A stretch of 64,000 bases of DNA from an uncultured Phascolarctobacterium sp. (GCA_949285135.1 CASDXO010000013.1:1-64000), one strand, 5' to 3'. Positions 1-8,830 are shown, numbered from the stretch's first letter. A program made the numbers and translations. Notes: generated from the letters alone by a model not told the origin.

Positions 1-93
<93 letters not shown>

Positions 94-100
94 GGAAGAA

Positions 101-137
101 GAACAGCACCTGTTTTACAGGTGCTGTTCTTTTTTTG
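101..137 (+). terminator. Terminator of the rRNA operon
   Basis: Inverted repeat gaacagcacctg / caggtgctgttc with a four-base loop, followed by an uninterrupted T run. Confidence 0.9.
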
Positions 138-223
138 TATTGATAAACTCAAGTTTTTAGCATAGGTATTTTAGTTATTTTGTGGTAAAATAACTGGTAT
201 ATTATTTTTATATGGTGATAAAT

Positions 224-1420
224 ATGAGTGTAAAAGATAAATCTATGCTGCCTGTTATGGCACTGGTACTGGGACATCTTGTCACAGATTTACAGGGCGG
301 AGCTTTGCCTATCGTATTGCCGCATCTTAAAGAGCTTTTTGCTCTTTCGTATTCTCAGCTGGCAGCTATCGTGCTTACGCAGAATATTACTTCTTCTGTT
401 ATTCAGCCGGTATTTGGCTATATGACGGATAAAAAGTCTATGCCCCAGCTTCTGCCTTACTGTGCAGCGCTGGCAGGAGCAGGTTTTGCTCTGATAGGAT
501 GGGTAAGCGCTTATGAACTTTTGCTTTTAACAGTAATTTTCATCGGTATTGCTAGTGCTACTTATCATCCACAGGCCTCTAAGACAGTAAACTTTTTAAG
601 CACTGCTGAAAGTAAGGCAAAAAATATGGGACTTTTTTCTCTGGGCGGTAATGCCGGTATGGCATTTGGTTCTGTGGCCATGGCTTTTTTAATAAATCTT
701 ACGGGAGGGCTGCATAATACCGCTTATTTTGTGTTACCAGGGTTGTTTGTTTTTGGCTTGATGGTAAAATGTATGCCAGATTACGTAAGAGTAAATAATG
801 AGTATAATCTGCAGCAAAATAAGGCTAAGACAAGCGGTAAATGTCTGGAAATCTCATATCTTGGCATTGGCTTGCTGCTGATTTTTATTTTTTTGCGTTC
901 TACTATTCATACCGGACTTTCTACATATCTGCCCCTGTTTTTTATGAAGTTTCGTGGTTGTGAAAGTGCTTTTGCCAGTATGCTTGTCTCAGGTTTTCTT
1001 TTAGGTGGTGTAGCAGGCACTTATATTGGCGCAGTGCTGAGTGATAAATTGGGAGCAAGAAATATTATTGTTGGTTCTATTATCTGCAGTATTCCGGCCA
1101 TTTGGCTTATCAGTGCTGTCGAATCTGAAATTGCTGTTTTGGCTGCAGTAGTATTGGCAGGATTTTCTATTATCGGGTCTTTTGCTACGACGATTATAGT
1201 AGCACAGACGATGCTGCCTAATAATGTAGGTATGGCCGCCGGTCTGACTATAGGTTTTAGTGTAGGTATGGGAGGTTTTGGCGTTACGGTACTTGGTTTT
1301 CTTGCTGATACATGGGGGCTTCCTTTTGTTATGCATCTGATTACCTGGTTGCCTGTTCTTGCGGCCGCTGTTGCCCTTGCTATACCTATTCCGCAGGAAC
1401 TGCAAAAACGTTTGAGATGA
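224..1420 (+). CDS. MFS transporter, fosmidomycin-resistance (Fsr)-like
   Basis: Inner-membrane major facilitator superfamily protein of about 398 residues with roughly 12 hydrophobic segments, the usual MFS size. The N-terminal stretch with GHLVTDLQGGALPIVLPHL and the following loop GYMTDKK (the MFS loop 2-3 motif region) resemble the Fsr/fosmidomycin-efflux subgroup, so drug or metabolite export is the likely role; the substrate cannot be read from sequence. An in-frame ATG lies at 212, but GGTGAT at 214-219 is well placed for the ATG at 224, so 224 is preferred. It lies 16 bases upstream of rarD and is probably cotranscribed with it. Confidence 0.75.
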   Translation: MSVKDKSMLPVMALVLGHLVTDLQGGALPIVLPHLKELFALSYSQLAAIVLTQNITSSVIQPVFGYMTDKKSMPQLLPYCAALAGAGFALIGWVSAYELLLLTVIFIGIASATYHPQASKTVNFLSTAESKAKNMGLFSLGGNAGMAFGSVAMAFLINLTGGLHNTAYFVLPGLFVFGLMVKCMPDYVRVNNEYNLQQNKAKTSGKCLEISYLGIGLLLIFIFLRSTIHTGLSTYLPLFFMKFRGCESAFASMLVSGFLLGGVAGTYIGAVLSDKLGARNIIVGSIICSIPAIWLISAVESEIAVLAAVVLAGFSIIGSFATTIIVAQTMLPNNVGMAAGLTIGFSVGMGGFGVTVLGFLADTWGLPFVMHLITWLPVLAAAVALAIPIPQELQKRLR

Positions 1421-1436
1421 AGCAGGAGGTTTATAG

Positions 1437-2321
1437 ATGGATAAAAATTATCGACAGGGTATTATATATGGATTAGGTGCATATTGTTTGTGGGGTATTT
1501 TGCCTGTTTACTGGAAACTTTTGCAGGAGGTACCTGCATTAGAAATTTTAGCTAACAGGTTTATCTGGTCGGCTGTATTTGTCTTTTTTCTGCTGCTTGC
1601 AACCGGTAAGCTGAAGGTATTTCTGTCAGAAACTGCTTCCGTATTTGGTACAGTTAAAACAGCTGCGGCTATGCTGGCGGCCGCTGTTGCCATCAGTTTT
1701 AATTGGGGTATCTTTATCTGGGCAGTAGAAGCAGGACGAATTGTAGAAACAAGTATGGGCTATTATATTAATCCTCTGGTAAGTGTTCTGTTTGGAATGA
1801 TATTTCTGCGTGAACGACTGGATAAATTGCAGCTGACAGCAGTTATTTGTGCAGTTGTCGGTATTGTGATTATGCTGGTGAAAAATGGCAGCTTGCCTTG
1901 GGTATCTGTATCGCTGGCAGTAACTTTTGCTTTTTATGCACTGCTTAAAAAAATTATCCCTGTTTCGGCGCTGACAAGTATAATGCTGGAAACTCTTTTA
2001 ATTACGCCGCTGGCATTAGGGTATCTGTACTATCTGAGTACTTCCGGTAACTGCAGTTACCAGTCAGGTAACTGGCTGACCATTCTGGTGCTGATAGGTG
2101 CAGGTGCAGTAACGGCAACGCCCTTACTGCTTTTTACGGGCTGCGCTAAGTTACTTCCCCTTAAGATTGTAGGCTTTATGCAATATTTATCACCAACCAT
2201 AAGTTTATTTTTAGGAGTATTTGTTTATGGTGAGTCTTTTACCGTAACTCATCTTCTGTCTTTTGGCTGTATTTGGCTGGGTCTGTTGTTTTTTACTTGG
2301 TCGCAGATAAGGCTGAAATAA
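1437..2321 (+). CDS. rarD: EamA-family transporter RarD
   Basis: Integral membrane protein of 294 residues with about ten predicted transmembrane segments and two EamA repeats. The start, with YGLGAYCLWGILPVYWKLL, and the segment NWGIFIWAVEAGRIVETSMG are typical of RarD proteins of the drug/metabolite transporter superfamily. The natural substrate of RarD is not established. AGGAGG ends about 8 bases before the ATG. The gene follows the MFS gene closely and ends before a terminator. Confidence 0.85.
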   Translation: MDKNYRQGIIYGLGAYCLWGILPVYWKLLQEVPALEILANRFIWSAVFVFFLLLATGKLKVFLSETASVFGTVKTAAAMLAAAVAISFNWGIFIWAVEAGRIVETSMGYYINPLVSVLFGMIFLRERLDKLQLTAVICAVVGIVIMLVKNGSLPWVSVSLAVTFAFYALLKKIIPVSALTSIMLETLLITPLALGYLYYLSTSGNCSYQSGNWLTILVLIGAGAVTATPLLLFTGCAKLLPLKIVGFMQYLSPTISLFLGVFVYGESFTVTHLLSFGCIWLGLLFFTWSQIRLK

Positions 2322-2340
2322 AATATACGTATAATGATAA

Positions 2341-2376
2341 AAACACAGTTTATAAAAAAATGACTGTGTTTTTTTA
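2341..2376 (+). terminator. Terminator after rarD
   Basis: Stem aaacacagt / actgtgttt with a 13-base loop and a following T run. Confidence 0.75.
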
Positions 2377-2572
2377 TTTTCTGAAAATTTTACCCGCTTG
2401 TTTACTGCATTTATAATTGTTTACAGGGTGAAAGAATTGACAAGTATGTATAATTAATGAAATTACTACTTGACATGTACCTAAAAGGATGATTTTTATC
2501 CAAATTTTTACTGTTAAAAAGAAAGAAAATCAATATTTAGTATTGTGGAAAGATGCGTGGAAAGATATAAAG

Positions 2573-2781
2573 TTATCCACAATCTGTGTATAAAATGTTG
2601 ATAAGTAATAGAAATATTGGCAAGTATTGTGTATAAGTGCCTAAAATATGTGTAAAATAACAAGTAAAAAATAAGTTATCCACTTTTTTTGTGGATAAGT
2701 ATGTGAATATTGTTGATAAAAACATAAAATTACCGATAAAAAAAGTACAGATTTTGTGGATAAAAGAAAAATAGTGGATAA
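2573..2781. other. DnaA-box cluster, origin-like AT-rich DNA
   Basis: Lies in the 577-base gene-free stretch between rarD and the next gene. Seven 9-mers fit TTATNCACA or TTATCCACT: 2573-2581 (+), 2585-2593 (-), 2628-2636 (-), 2676-2684 (+), 2690-2698 (-), 2755-2763 (-) and 2773-2781 (-). Five of these match the E. coli consensus TTATNCACA exactly. Two further TTATCAACA sites (2596-2604, 2711-2719, minus) differ by one base. The surrounding DNA is very AT-rich. This is what an oriC or a DnaA-titration locus looks like. dnaA is not in the window, and the plus-strand 5S gene to the left would be head-on to a fork leaving this point leftwards. The rest of the stretch (2377-2572) shows only AT-rich sequence with TTGACA-like words. 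Confidence 0.7.
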
Positions 2782-2835
2782 ATGTCTTAAAATAAAGGGC
2801 AAACAAAAGTTTTTTCTGCAGAGGATAGTTTGTAC

Positions 2836-2864
2836 TTGCATAAGCCGCCTGTTTTGTAGATAAT
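2836..2864 (+). promoter_or_regulatory. Probable promoter of the UxaE-like gene
   Basis: TTGCAT at 2836-2841, 17-base spacer, GATAAT at 2859-2864. It lies directly downstream of the DnaA-box cluster. Confidence 0.45.
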
Positions 2865-2898
2865 AGTAATAGTGTATAAAATGGATGGAGGATGAAAA

Positions 2899-4272
2899 AT
2901 GGCTTTAAAACAAGCAAATGCCTGTGCTGCTGCAGAAAAGCATGTGGGGCAGGTAATAAATAAATCTTTATGTGAAATTCCCGGAGGCTGGCTCTGTTTG
3001 GCACAAACAGAAGCAGGTAGACGTCTTGTATGTATTACGGCAGGAGACTCACCGCTAAGTAAGATGTGGGCTGTGGAAAAAAGTGTTGATGAAGGCAGTA
3101 CACATCTGGATATCATGCAGCTTAATCCTAATAATGCTGCTGTGGTACGTCGTTTTGTCAAATGGGCTGCTCCCAGCGCCTGTGGTACGAAAGGTGCCAG
3201 CGTAGGTTTTAGCGACTGGGTAGGAGCGGCAGATGCTTACGTGGCAGACTTGTTTGCCAAACGTCAGTTGAAACCTGTACTGGCAGATTACAGTGCTGCT
3301 GACAGTACTCTGTTGCAGCGTAATTTTCTGGAAGCAGTTGATACAGCTACCTGGGGTGTACTGGAAGCCGGTTACAAAGAAGGCTATGGTGCCAACGCGG
3401 CAGGGCTGACCACAGAGGAAGAAATAGTTAAGGCTCTTTTATATGGTTACAGCATGATTGGATTTGACTGCAGCGATAAGATTAATCTGGAGATTGAAAA
3501 ACTGACGGATGAACAGGTAGAAAGCCGTTATAATCAGTTTAACGATCAGTTCCGCAGTGCACTGGAAGCTTCCTATTTAAATGCAGAATTTAAGGTTGGT
3601 ACTTCTTCTGTAAGCTTTACCGATAAGGAGCTGCGTCGCATTGTACTGGAATACGGCGAAGCTATTATGCATGTACAGTTTATCTATAATTCCTATCTGA
3701 AAAATACTCCCTGGGATATTGATTTTGAACTTGCTTTATCTAAACCCGGCAAGGTACTTACTCCGCAGGAGCATTATCTGATTGCCAATGAGCTGCAGCG
3801 TAACGGTATCAAGTTGGCAGCTGTATGCGTAGACGGATTGAAAGAGCCGGAGGCTTTACAGGACAACCTGCAGCTGCACTGCGAAATTGCCGATACTTTT
3901 GGTTACCGTATCAGTTTCTGCAATGCTGATTTAACTATTAAAGAGCCTGCGGTTGCTATGAAGTATCTGAAAGGCAAGGTACATTTTAAACTGAATAATA
4001 TTCTCTGGCTGTCTGCTTTACAGCTTATTGCTGCTGAAAATAATACTTTATTTACTAAAATCTGTACTGCAGCAGGATTGCAGCCTGTAACTGCCGAACA
4101 GCTGACCTGCACTTCTGAGGCAGGCAGGGAATACGCACTTGGTTATGGTAAAGTGCTGAGTCCTGCAGAAGGAAATTTGGCAGGAGAAATAAAAGACTTT
4201 TTAATTACAGAAAGTCAAAAATATGCAACAATAGTTACAAATAACACAGAAAAATTCTTAAAAGCATTATAA
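2899..4272 (+). CDS. Tagaturonate epimerase (UxaE)-family protein, apparent metal ligands lost
   Basis: Cytosolic protein of 457 residues, close to the usual UxaE length. The segment with DTATWGVLEAGYKEGYGA (about residues 147-165), the following TTEEEIVKALLYGYSMIGFD and the C-terminal region FGYRISF...VHFKLNN follow the UxaE (tagaturonate/fructuronate epimerase) pattern as I remember it from Thermotoga. The remembered family motif GADADH reads GANAAG here (residues 164-169), and the His of the family's SLHSGS motif is Cys341. The metal-binding acids and histidines therefore seem to be missing, so ordinary hexuronate epimerisation is doubtful. GGAGG precedes the ATG. The gene stands alone between the DnaA boxes and the ilv leader, with no uronate genes nearby. 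The family assignment is from memory, not a search. Confidence 0.55.
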   Translation: MALKQANACAAAEKHVGQVINKSLCEIPGGWLCLAQTEAGRRLVCITAGDSPLSKMWAVEKSVDEGSTHLDIMQLNPNNAAVVRRFVKWAAPSACGTKGASVGFSDWVGAADAYVADLFAKRQLKPVLADYSAADSTLLQRNFLEAVDTATWGVLEAGYKEGYGANAAGLTTEEEIVKALLYGYSMIGFDCSDKINLEIEKLTDEQVESRYNQFNDQFRSALEASYLNAEFKVGTSSVSFTDKELRRIVLEYGEAIMHVQFIYNSYLKNTPWDIDFELALSKPGKVLTPQEHYLIANELQRNGIKLAAVCVDGLKEPEALQDNLQLHCEIADTFGYRISFCNADLTIKEPAVAMKYLKGKVHFKLNNILWLSALQLIAAENNTLFTKICTAAGLQPVTAEQLTCTSEAGREYALGYGKVLSPAEGNLAGEIKDFLITESQKYATIVTNNTEKFLKAL

Positions 4273-4285
4273 TTTACATTTTTTG

Positions 4286-4314
4286 TTGACACATAAAAAA
4301 ATATATTGCATAAT
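4286..4314 (+). promoter_or_regulatory. Promoter of the ilv operon
   Basis: TTGACA at 4286-4291, 17-base spacer, CATAAT at 4309-4314, just upstream of the T-box leader. Confidence 0.7.
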
Positions 4315-4334
4315 ACACTTAATTTCAAATTCAA

Positions 4335-4577
4335 ACTAAAGGTAATGACTGGGAAGAAAGACAAACGTTAAGTTTCAGAGAGCCGATGTTTGGTGCGAAT
4401 CGGTACGCAGCCTTGTTGAGTAAATCACCCATGAACTCGTCAGCGAAAGTTTTACAAGTAGACTGATGCGCAGCAGATGCGTTATTTCTGAGCCGGTTGA
4501 TGGACTGGTGCTGAAGTTACAAATTAGGGTGGTACCGCGTATACTATACGCCCCTGCATAAGCAGGGGCGTTTTTTT
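4335..4577 (+). promoter_or_regulatory. T-box leader (probably leucine-responsive) with terminator
   Basis: The T-box sequence agggtggtaccgcg is at 4526-4539, followed by a terminator hairpin cgcccctgc / gcaggggcg (4549-4570) and seven T. Stem I is recognisable from agagagccgatgtttggtgc around 4375-4395. The bases after the conserved GAA at 4433-4435 read CTC (4436-4438), a leucine codon in the expected specifier position, which fits the branched-chain genes downstream. Uncharged tRNA-Leu would be expected to favour antitermination. The specifier reading is my inference from position, not from a folded model. Confidence 0.9.
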
Positions 4578-4633
4578 ATAACCTGAAATGCAGCACTGCT
4601 TTTCCATCAAGATGTATTATGAGGAGGATGAAA

Positions 4634-4858
4634 ATGATGTTTGAAAAAGTGCTTGTTACAGGAAGAAATGAAGAAACCTTATTGCCTCGTGTTCTGCGCG
4701 TTTTATCAAAACAGGGCCTACAGGTACGTTCACTGCATATGGATGCAGATAATGAAATGCTGCGGCTGGAAATCTGGCTGACAGGTACTGTTGCAGTTCA
4801 GGTTGCCAAACTGCTGTCCAAGCAGGTATCTGTAGTATCTGTAGATATGGTGGCATAA
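4634..4858 (+). CDS. ilvN: Acetolactate synthase small subunit, short ACT form
   Basis: Protein of 74 residues consisting of a single ACT domain (FEKVLVTGRNEETLLPRVLR onward). Regulatory subunits of acetohydroxyacid synthase bind the large subunit and usually confer valine feedback. This one resembles the short E. coli IlvM type and lacks the C-terminal domain found in the ~160-residue IlvN. The start is set at the ATG at 4634 because GAGGAGG (4621-4627) is ideally placed; an ATG at 4619 lies upstream of that ribosome binding site. It is the first gene of the T-box-controlled operon, 12 bases before ilvB. Confidence 0.8.
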   Translation: MMFEKVLVTGRNEETLLPRVLRVLSKQGLQVRSLHMDADNEMLRLEIWLTGTVAVQVAKLLSKQVSVVSVDMVA

Positions 4859-4870
4859 GGAGGATCATAA

Positions 4871-6532
4871 ATGAAATTAACCGGTGCACAGGCCATCATC
4901 AAAGTGCTGCTGGAGCAGGGTGTGGATACTGTTTTTGGTTATCCTGGCGGGCAGGTTATACCGCTTTATAATGCTTTGTATGATGCTCCTTTGAGAAATA
5001 TCCTTACGGTTCATGAACAGGGAGCTGTACATGCAGCAGACGGTTATGCCAGAGCGAGCGGCAGAACGGGAGTCTGTATCGCGACTTCCGGACCAGGAGC
5101 TACTAATATCGTTACAGGGCTTGCAACCGCCTATCTTGATTCTGTACCGCTGGTTGCGATTACAGGGCAGGTTCCGGTAGCGAATCTTGGACGTGATTCT
5201 TTTCAGGAAATAGATATCGTCGGCGTAACGATGCCGATTACTAAATATAATCTGATGGTGCGGCGCAGTGAGGATTTAGTGCCGTCGCTGAGAAAAGCCT
5301 TTGCCATTGCCAGTGAAGGCAGGCCAGGTCCTGTACTGATTGATATTCCCAGTAATCTGCAGGTGGAGGAGCTGGAATGGGTGGAGGCTGAAACCAGGGC
5401 AGCTGCCATGAAACAGTCTGCCTGTGCAGATAAGGTTGCAGAAGCTGCCGTAGTACTTAATAAAGCCCAGCAGCCAGTATTACTGGTAGGCGGCGGAGCA
5501 ATTAACAGTAATGCGGCCGCAGAACTGCAGGAACTTGCTGATCGGGCAGATTTGCCTGTGGTCAGTACGCTGATGGGTTTGGGCGTGTTCCCGGCTTCTG
5601 ATGCCAAATCATTCGGTATGACGGGTATGCACGGGCATATTGCTGCTAATATGGCAGTTGCCAATGCCGACGTACTGATTGTTGCCGGCAGCAGATTCAG
5701 TGACAGGGTAACGGGCGACCGCAGCAGGTATGTAGGTAAAAAGACTATTATCCAGCTTGATATCGATCCTTCCGAGCTGGATAAGAATGTAGCGACAGGT
5801 ATACCTCTGGAAGGTAATATTAAAACAGTGCTGCAGCAGCTTCTGCCGTTAATAGAACAAAAGCAGCATGCGCAATGGTTTAGGCAGATCCGACAGTGGG
5901 ATGCGCAGGAAGAAAGAAAGCTTCTGTCAGGTGAGCAGCTTACGGCGCCCTGGATTATGGAATGTTTAAATGAAGTTATGGCTGGCAAAGATGTAGTATT
6001 TGTTACCGATGTGGGACAGAACCAGATGTGGGCAGCCCAGTATCTTAAAATAAACAGGCCGCGTCAGCATCTTACTTCCGGTGGCTGCGGTACCATGGGT
6101 TTTGGTATGCCGGCAGCTTTAGGAGCCGCATTAGCATGTCCTGATAAAAGAGTAATTCATATCTGCGGCGATGGTGGTTTTAAGATGACAGGGCTGGAAT
6201 TATTTACAGCCAGTCGGGAACAGGTGCCGCTGATAAGTATTGTTATCAATAACAGTTGTCTGGGCATGGTGAGACAGTGGCAGCAGCTTTTTTATAACGG
6301 CAGATATTCTTCTACCCTGCTGACAGAATTTGATTTCCCTGGTTTTGCTGCTTCCTGCGGCGCCAGCGGCAAAAGAGTTATGAGCAGGCAGGAGTTTAAA
6401 GAGACATTGCAGGAAGCGCTGCATAAGCAGCAGCCCTGTGTTATTGAGGCAGTAATCATGCAGCAGGATCTGGTAGAGCCAATGGTGGCTCCGGGAGCTG
6501 TGTTGGATGACTTTGTTAAAGTACAGAGATAG
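4871..6532 (+). CDS. ilvB: Acetolactate synthase large subunit
   Basis: Thiamine-diphosphate enzyme of 553 residues that condenses pyruvate to acetolactate, or pyruvate plus 2-oxobutyrate to acetohydroxybutyrate, in branched-chain amino-acid synthesis. The catalytic Glu49 lies in VHEQGAVHAADGYARASG; the ThDP/Mg motif GDGGFKMTGLELFTA with downstream INNSCLGMVRQWQ is intact. Length and domain order (ThDP-Pyr, central, ThDP-PP) are normal. AAGGAGG precedes the ATG. Expression should be set by the T-box leader together with ilvN and ilvC. Confidence 0.95.
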   Translation: MKLTGAQAIIKVLLEQGVDTVFGYPGGQVIPLYNALYDAPLRNILTVHEQGAVHAADGYARASGRTGVCIATSGPGATNIVTGLATAYLDSVPLVAITGQVPVANLGRDSFQEIDIVGVTMPITKYNLMVRRSEDLVPSLRKAFAIASEGRPGPVLIDIPSNLQVEELEWVEAETRAAAMKQSACADKVAEAAVVLNKAQQPVLLVGGGAINSNAAAELQELADRADLPVVSTLMGLGVFPASDAKSFGMTGMHGHIAANMAVANADVLIVAGSRFSDRVTGDRSRYVGKKTIIQLDIDPSELDKNVATGIPLEGNIKTVLQQLLPLIEQKQHAQWFRQIRQWDAQEERKLLSGEQLTAPWIMECLNEVMAGKDVVFVTDVGQNQMWAAQYLKINRPRQHLTSGGCGTMGFGMPAALGAALACPDKRVIHICGDGGFKMTGLELFTASREQVPLISIVINNSCLGMVRQWQQLFYNGRYSSTLLTEFDFPGFAASCGASGKRVMSRQEFKETLQEALHKQQPCVIEAVIMQQDLVEPMVAPGAVLDDFVKVQR

Positions 6533-6607
6533 GCAGTCATAAATAAGGGATTTTATTTTAAATTAAAAATAAAAAGATAAAAAATTAGGAAAATGGAGTG
6601 AAGTAAA

Positions 6608-7603
6608 ATGGTAAAAGTATATTATGATGCAGACGCAGATTTAAAGGTATTGGCAGGTAAAACTGTTGCTGTTATCGGCTATGGCTCTCAGGGACATGCT
6701 CATGCACTTAACTTGAAAGAAAGTGGCGCAGACGTAGTTGTAGGTCTTTACGAAGGCTCTAAATCCTGGGCTAAAGCAGAAGGCCATGGCTTGAAGGTTA
6801 TGACTGCTGCTGACGCAGTTAAGGCAGCAGATGTTGTAATGATGCTTATTCCGGATGAAAAACAGGCAGCAGTATATAAAAAAGATGTTGCCCCCAACTT
6901 GAAATCCGGCAGCGCTTTAGCATTTGCTCATGGTTTTAATATTCATTATGGACAAATCGTACCGCCGGCAGATGTAGACGTTTTCATGGTTGCTCCTAAA
7001 GGACCGGGTCATCTGGTAAGACGCGTATTTACTGAAGGTGCCGGTGTTCCCTGTCTGGTTGCTGTGCATCAGGATGCTACCGGCAAAGCTTACGAGATTG
7101 CCCTTGCTTATGCCAAAGGCATCGGCGGTACCCGTGCCGGTGTACTTGACACTACTTTCCGTGAAGAAACAGAAACAGACCTGTTTGGTGAACAGGCAGT
7201 TCTTTGCGGCGGCATTACTGCTCTGATTACTGCCGGCTATGAAACTCTTGTTGAAGCTGGCTACAAACCGGAAAGCGCTTATTTTGAATGCATGCATGAG
7301 ATGAAGCTGATTGTGGATTTAATGTATGAAGGCGGCATGGCAAAAATGCGTCACTCCATTTCTGATACTGCTGAATACGGCGATTATGTAACTGGCAGCA
7401 GAATTATTACTGACGCAACTAAAGCAGAAATGAAACAGGTGCTTGCTGAAATTCAGGACGGTACTTTCGCTAAGAAATGGCTGCTGGAAAATCAGGTTAA
7501 TCGTCCTCAGTTCAACGCTCTGCGTCGTAAAGCTGCTGAACATCCTATCGAAAAAGTTGGTGCGCAGCTGCGTGGCATGATGAGTTGGATGAAGAAAAAA
7601 TAA
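6608..7603 (+). CDS. ilvC: Ketol-acid reductoisomerase
   Basis: Class I ketol-acid reductoisomerase of 331 residues, which isomerises and reduces acetolactate to dihydroxyisovalerate. The nucleotide-binding motif is [17 protein letters not shown]. Metal-binding residues sit in [12 protein letters not shown] and in [18 protein letters not shown]. It lies 75 bases after ilvB with no terminator between and is followed by a strong terminator, so it is the last gene of this ilv operon. ilvD, ilvE and leu genes are not in the window. Confidence 0.97.
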   Translation: MVKVYYDADADLKVLAGKTVAVIGYGSQGHAHALNLKESGADVVVGLYEGSKSWAKAEGHGLKVMTAADAVKAADVVMMLIPDEKQAAVYKKDVAPNLKSGSALAFAHGFNIHYGQIVPPADVDVFMVAPKGPGHLVRRVFTEGAGVPCLVAVHQDATGKAYEIALAYAKGIGGTRAGVLDTTFREETETDLFGEQAVLCGGITALITAGYETLVEAGYKPESAYFECMHEMKLIVDLMYEGGMAKMRHSISDTAEYGDYVTGSRIITDATKAEMKQVLAEIQDGTFAKKWLLENQVNRPQFNALRRKAAEHPIEKVGAQLRGMMSWMKKK

Positions 7604-7620
7604 TAGTAGGATATACAGAG

Positions 7621-7653
7621 TGCTGCTATCCTTACAGGATAGCAGCATTTTTT
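7621..7653 (+). terminator. Terminator after ilvC
   Basis: Perfect 11-base stem tgctgctatcc / ggatagcagca with a five-base loop and six T. Confidence 0.92.
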
Positions 7654-7725
7654 GGTTGATAAACCTGCAGCAGAGAAGATGGCAGAAAGAAATATTTATG
7701 TACAGATAAAAATGTGATATATTTC

Positions 7726-7831
7726 TTGCATTACAGCAAAACTAATGATATAATTATCAAGCTTGTATATAGTAATATATACTTCCCCTGCTCCCATAAG
7801 GGGGCCAAAGTCCAAAGGAGGAGGTGATTTC
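7726..7831 (+). promoter_or_regulatory. Promoter and structured leader of rpsF
   Basis: TTGCAT (7726-7731), 17-base spacer, TATAAT (7749-7754). The leader that follows can form two hairpins: gtatata / tatatac (7765-7782) and cccct / agggg (7785-7803). A very strong Shine-Dalgarno, aaaggaggaggtgat, ends just before the GTG. rpsF leaders in many bacteria are bound by the S6:S18 complex; whether this one is cannot be decided by eye. Confidence 0.6.
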
Positions 7832-8116
7832 GTGAAAGCATACGAAGTCATGTACATCGTTAAACCTGTTGAAGAGGAAGCATTTGAAGCAGTTGTTGCT
7901 AAATTTGAAAACCTCATCACTGCCAACGGTGGTAATGTAGAAAAAACCGATCGCTGGGGCAAAAAACGCCTTGCTTATGAGATTCAGGACCTGAACGAAG
8001 GCCTGTACGTTCTCGTAACCTTCAGCGCTGAACCCGCTGCTGTAAAAGAACTTGATCGTGTTATGAAAATTACCGACGAAGTTCTGCGCCATATGATTAT
8101 CAGAAAAGGTGAATAA
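7832..8116 (+). CDS. rpsF: Ribosomal protein S6
   Basis: Protein of 94 residues, normal for bacterial S6, beginning MKAYEVMYIVKP and containing TDRWGKKRLAYEI. It is a 30S platform protein that pairs with S18. The start is the GTG at 7832, directly behind an extended Shine-Dalgarno at 7816-7828; an upstream in-frame ATG at 7763 lies within the untranslated leader. First gene of the classical rpsF-ssb-rpsR operon. Confidence 0.95.
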   Translation: MKAYEVMYIVKPVEEEAFEAVVAKFENLITANGGNVEKTDRWGKKRLAYEIQDLNEGLYVLVTFSAEPAAVKELDRVMKITDEVLRHMIIRKGE

Positions 8117-8119
8117 TCC

Positions 8120-8536
8120 ATGAATAAGATTATACTTATGGGCCGTTTAGTACGTGATCCTGAGGTACGCTACACTCAGACCGGCAAAGTTGTTTGCCAG
8201 TTCACGCTGGCGGTCGACAGACCTTTTACCAATCAGGAAGGCCAAAGAGAAGCCGATTTTATCCCTGTCATTGTCTGGGGTAAACAGGCTGAATTATGCG
8301 GGAACAGTCTCACCAAAGGACAGAGAGCACTTGTGGAAGGACGTCTGCAAATTCGCAGCTATGATGCCAAAGATGGCTCCAAACGCTGGGTAACTGAAGT
8401 TATTGCCAATAACTTTGAATTTATTGAGCGTAAGGGTGATTTTGGCGGCCATACTGCAGCAGATAACGGCGCTCATAAGAGCGATATGGAATCCTTCGGT
8501 TCTCCCGTTCCCTTTGATGAAGAAATTCCATTCTAA
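8120..8536 (+). CDS. ssb: Single-stranded DNA-binding protein
   Basis: SSB of 138 residues, with an N-terminal OB fold ([20 protein letters not shown]) and a flexible tail ending PFDEEIPF, the acidic tip through which SSB recruits replication and repair proteins. It starts three bases after the rpsF stop, so the two are probably translationally coupled. It is somewhat shorter than the 160-175 residues common in Firmicutes because the linker is short. Confidence 0.95.
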   Translation: MNKIILMGRLVRDPEVRYTQTGKVVCQFTLAVDRPFTNQEGQREADFIPVIVWGKQAELCGNSLTKGQRALVEGRLQIRSYDAKDGSKRWVTEVIANNFEFIERKGDFGGHTAADNGAHKSDMESFGSPVPFDEEIPF

Positions 8537-8553
8537 TTAAGGGAGGTTATGTA

Positions 8554-8784
8554 ATGAAACGCGAAAGAGGCAGAAGACCCAGAAGAAAAGTTTGCAGCTT
8601 CTGTGTTGATAAAGTAGAAGAAATCGATTACAAGGATGTAGCAAAACTGCGCCGCTATATTACCGAACGTGGTAAGATTTTACCGCGCCGTATTTCCGGC
8701 ACCTGCGCTAAACATCAACGCCAGCTGACCGTAGCAATCAAACGTGCTCGTAACGTTGCTTTGCTGCCGTTCACCTGCGAATAA
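8554..8784 (+). CDS. rpsR: Ribosomal protein S18
   Basis: Protein of 76 residues beginning [17 protein letters not shown] and containing the family core [19 protein letters not shown] CxxC pair near the N-terminus (CSFC) plus a Cys in GTCAKHQ suggests the zinc-binding form of S18. Preceded by GGGAGG and followed by a terminator shared with the convergent transporter operon. Confidence 0.96.
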   Translation: MKRERGRRPRRKVCSFCVDKVEEIDYKDVAKLRRYITERGKILPRRISGTCAKHQRQLTVAIKRARNVALLPFTCE

Positions 8785-8796
8785 TTTAACGCACTT

Positions 8797-8830
8797 AAAG
8801 CACCCTGCATTTATGCAGGGTGCTTTTTTT
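8797..8830. terminator. Bidirectional terminator between rpsR and the betaine transporter
   Basis: Stem aaagcaccctgcat / atgcagggtgcttt with T run on the plus side and A run on the other. It sits between convergent genes. Confidence 0.9.

Noticed and set aside
2573-3161. Minus-strand frames over the DnaA-box region and the start of the next gene
   Set aside because: Their composition follows the AT-rich repeats and the antisense of the UxaE-like gene; no ribosome sites.
5203-5988. 261-codon minus-strand frame inside ilvB
   Set aside because: Shadow of ilvB; Ser/Ala/Thr-rich with no family features.
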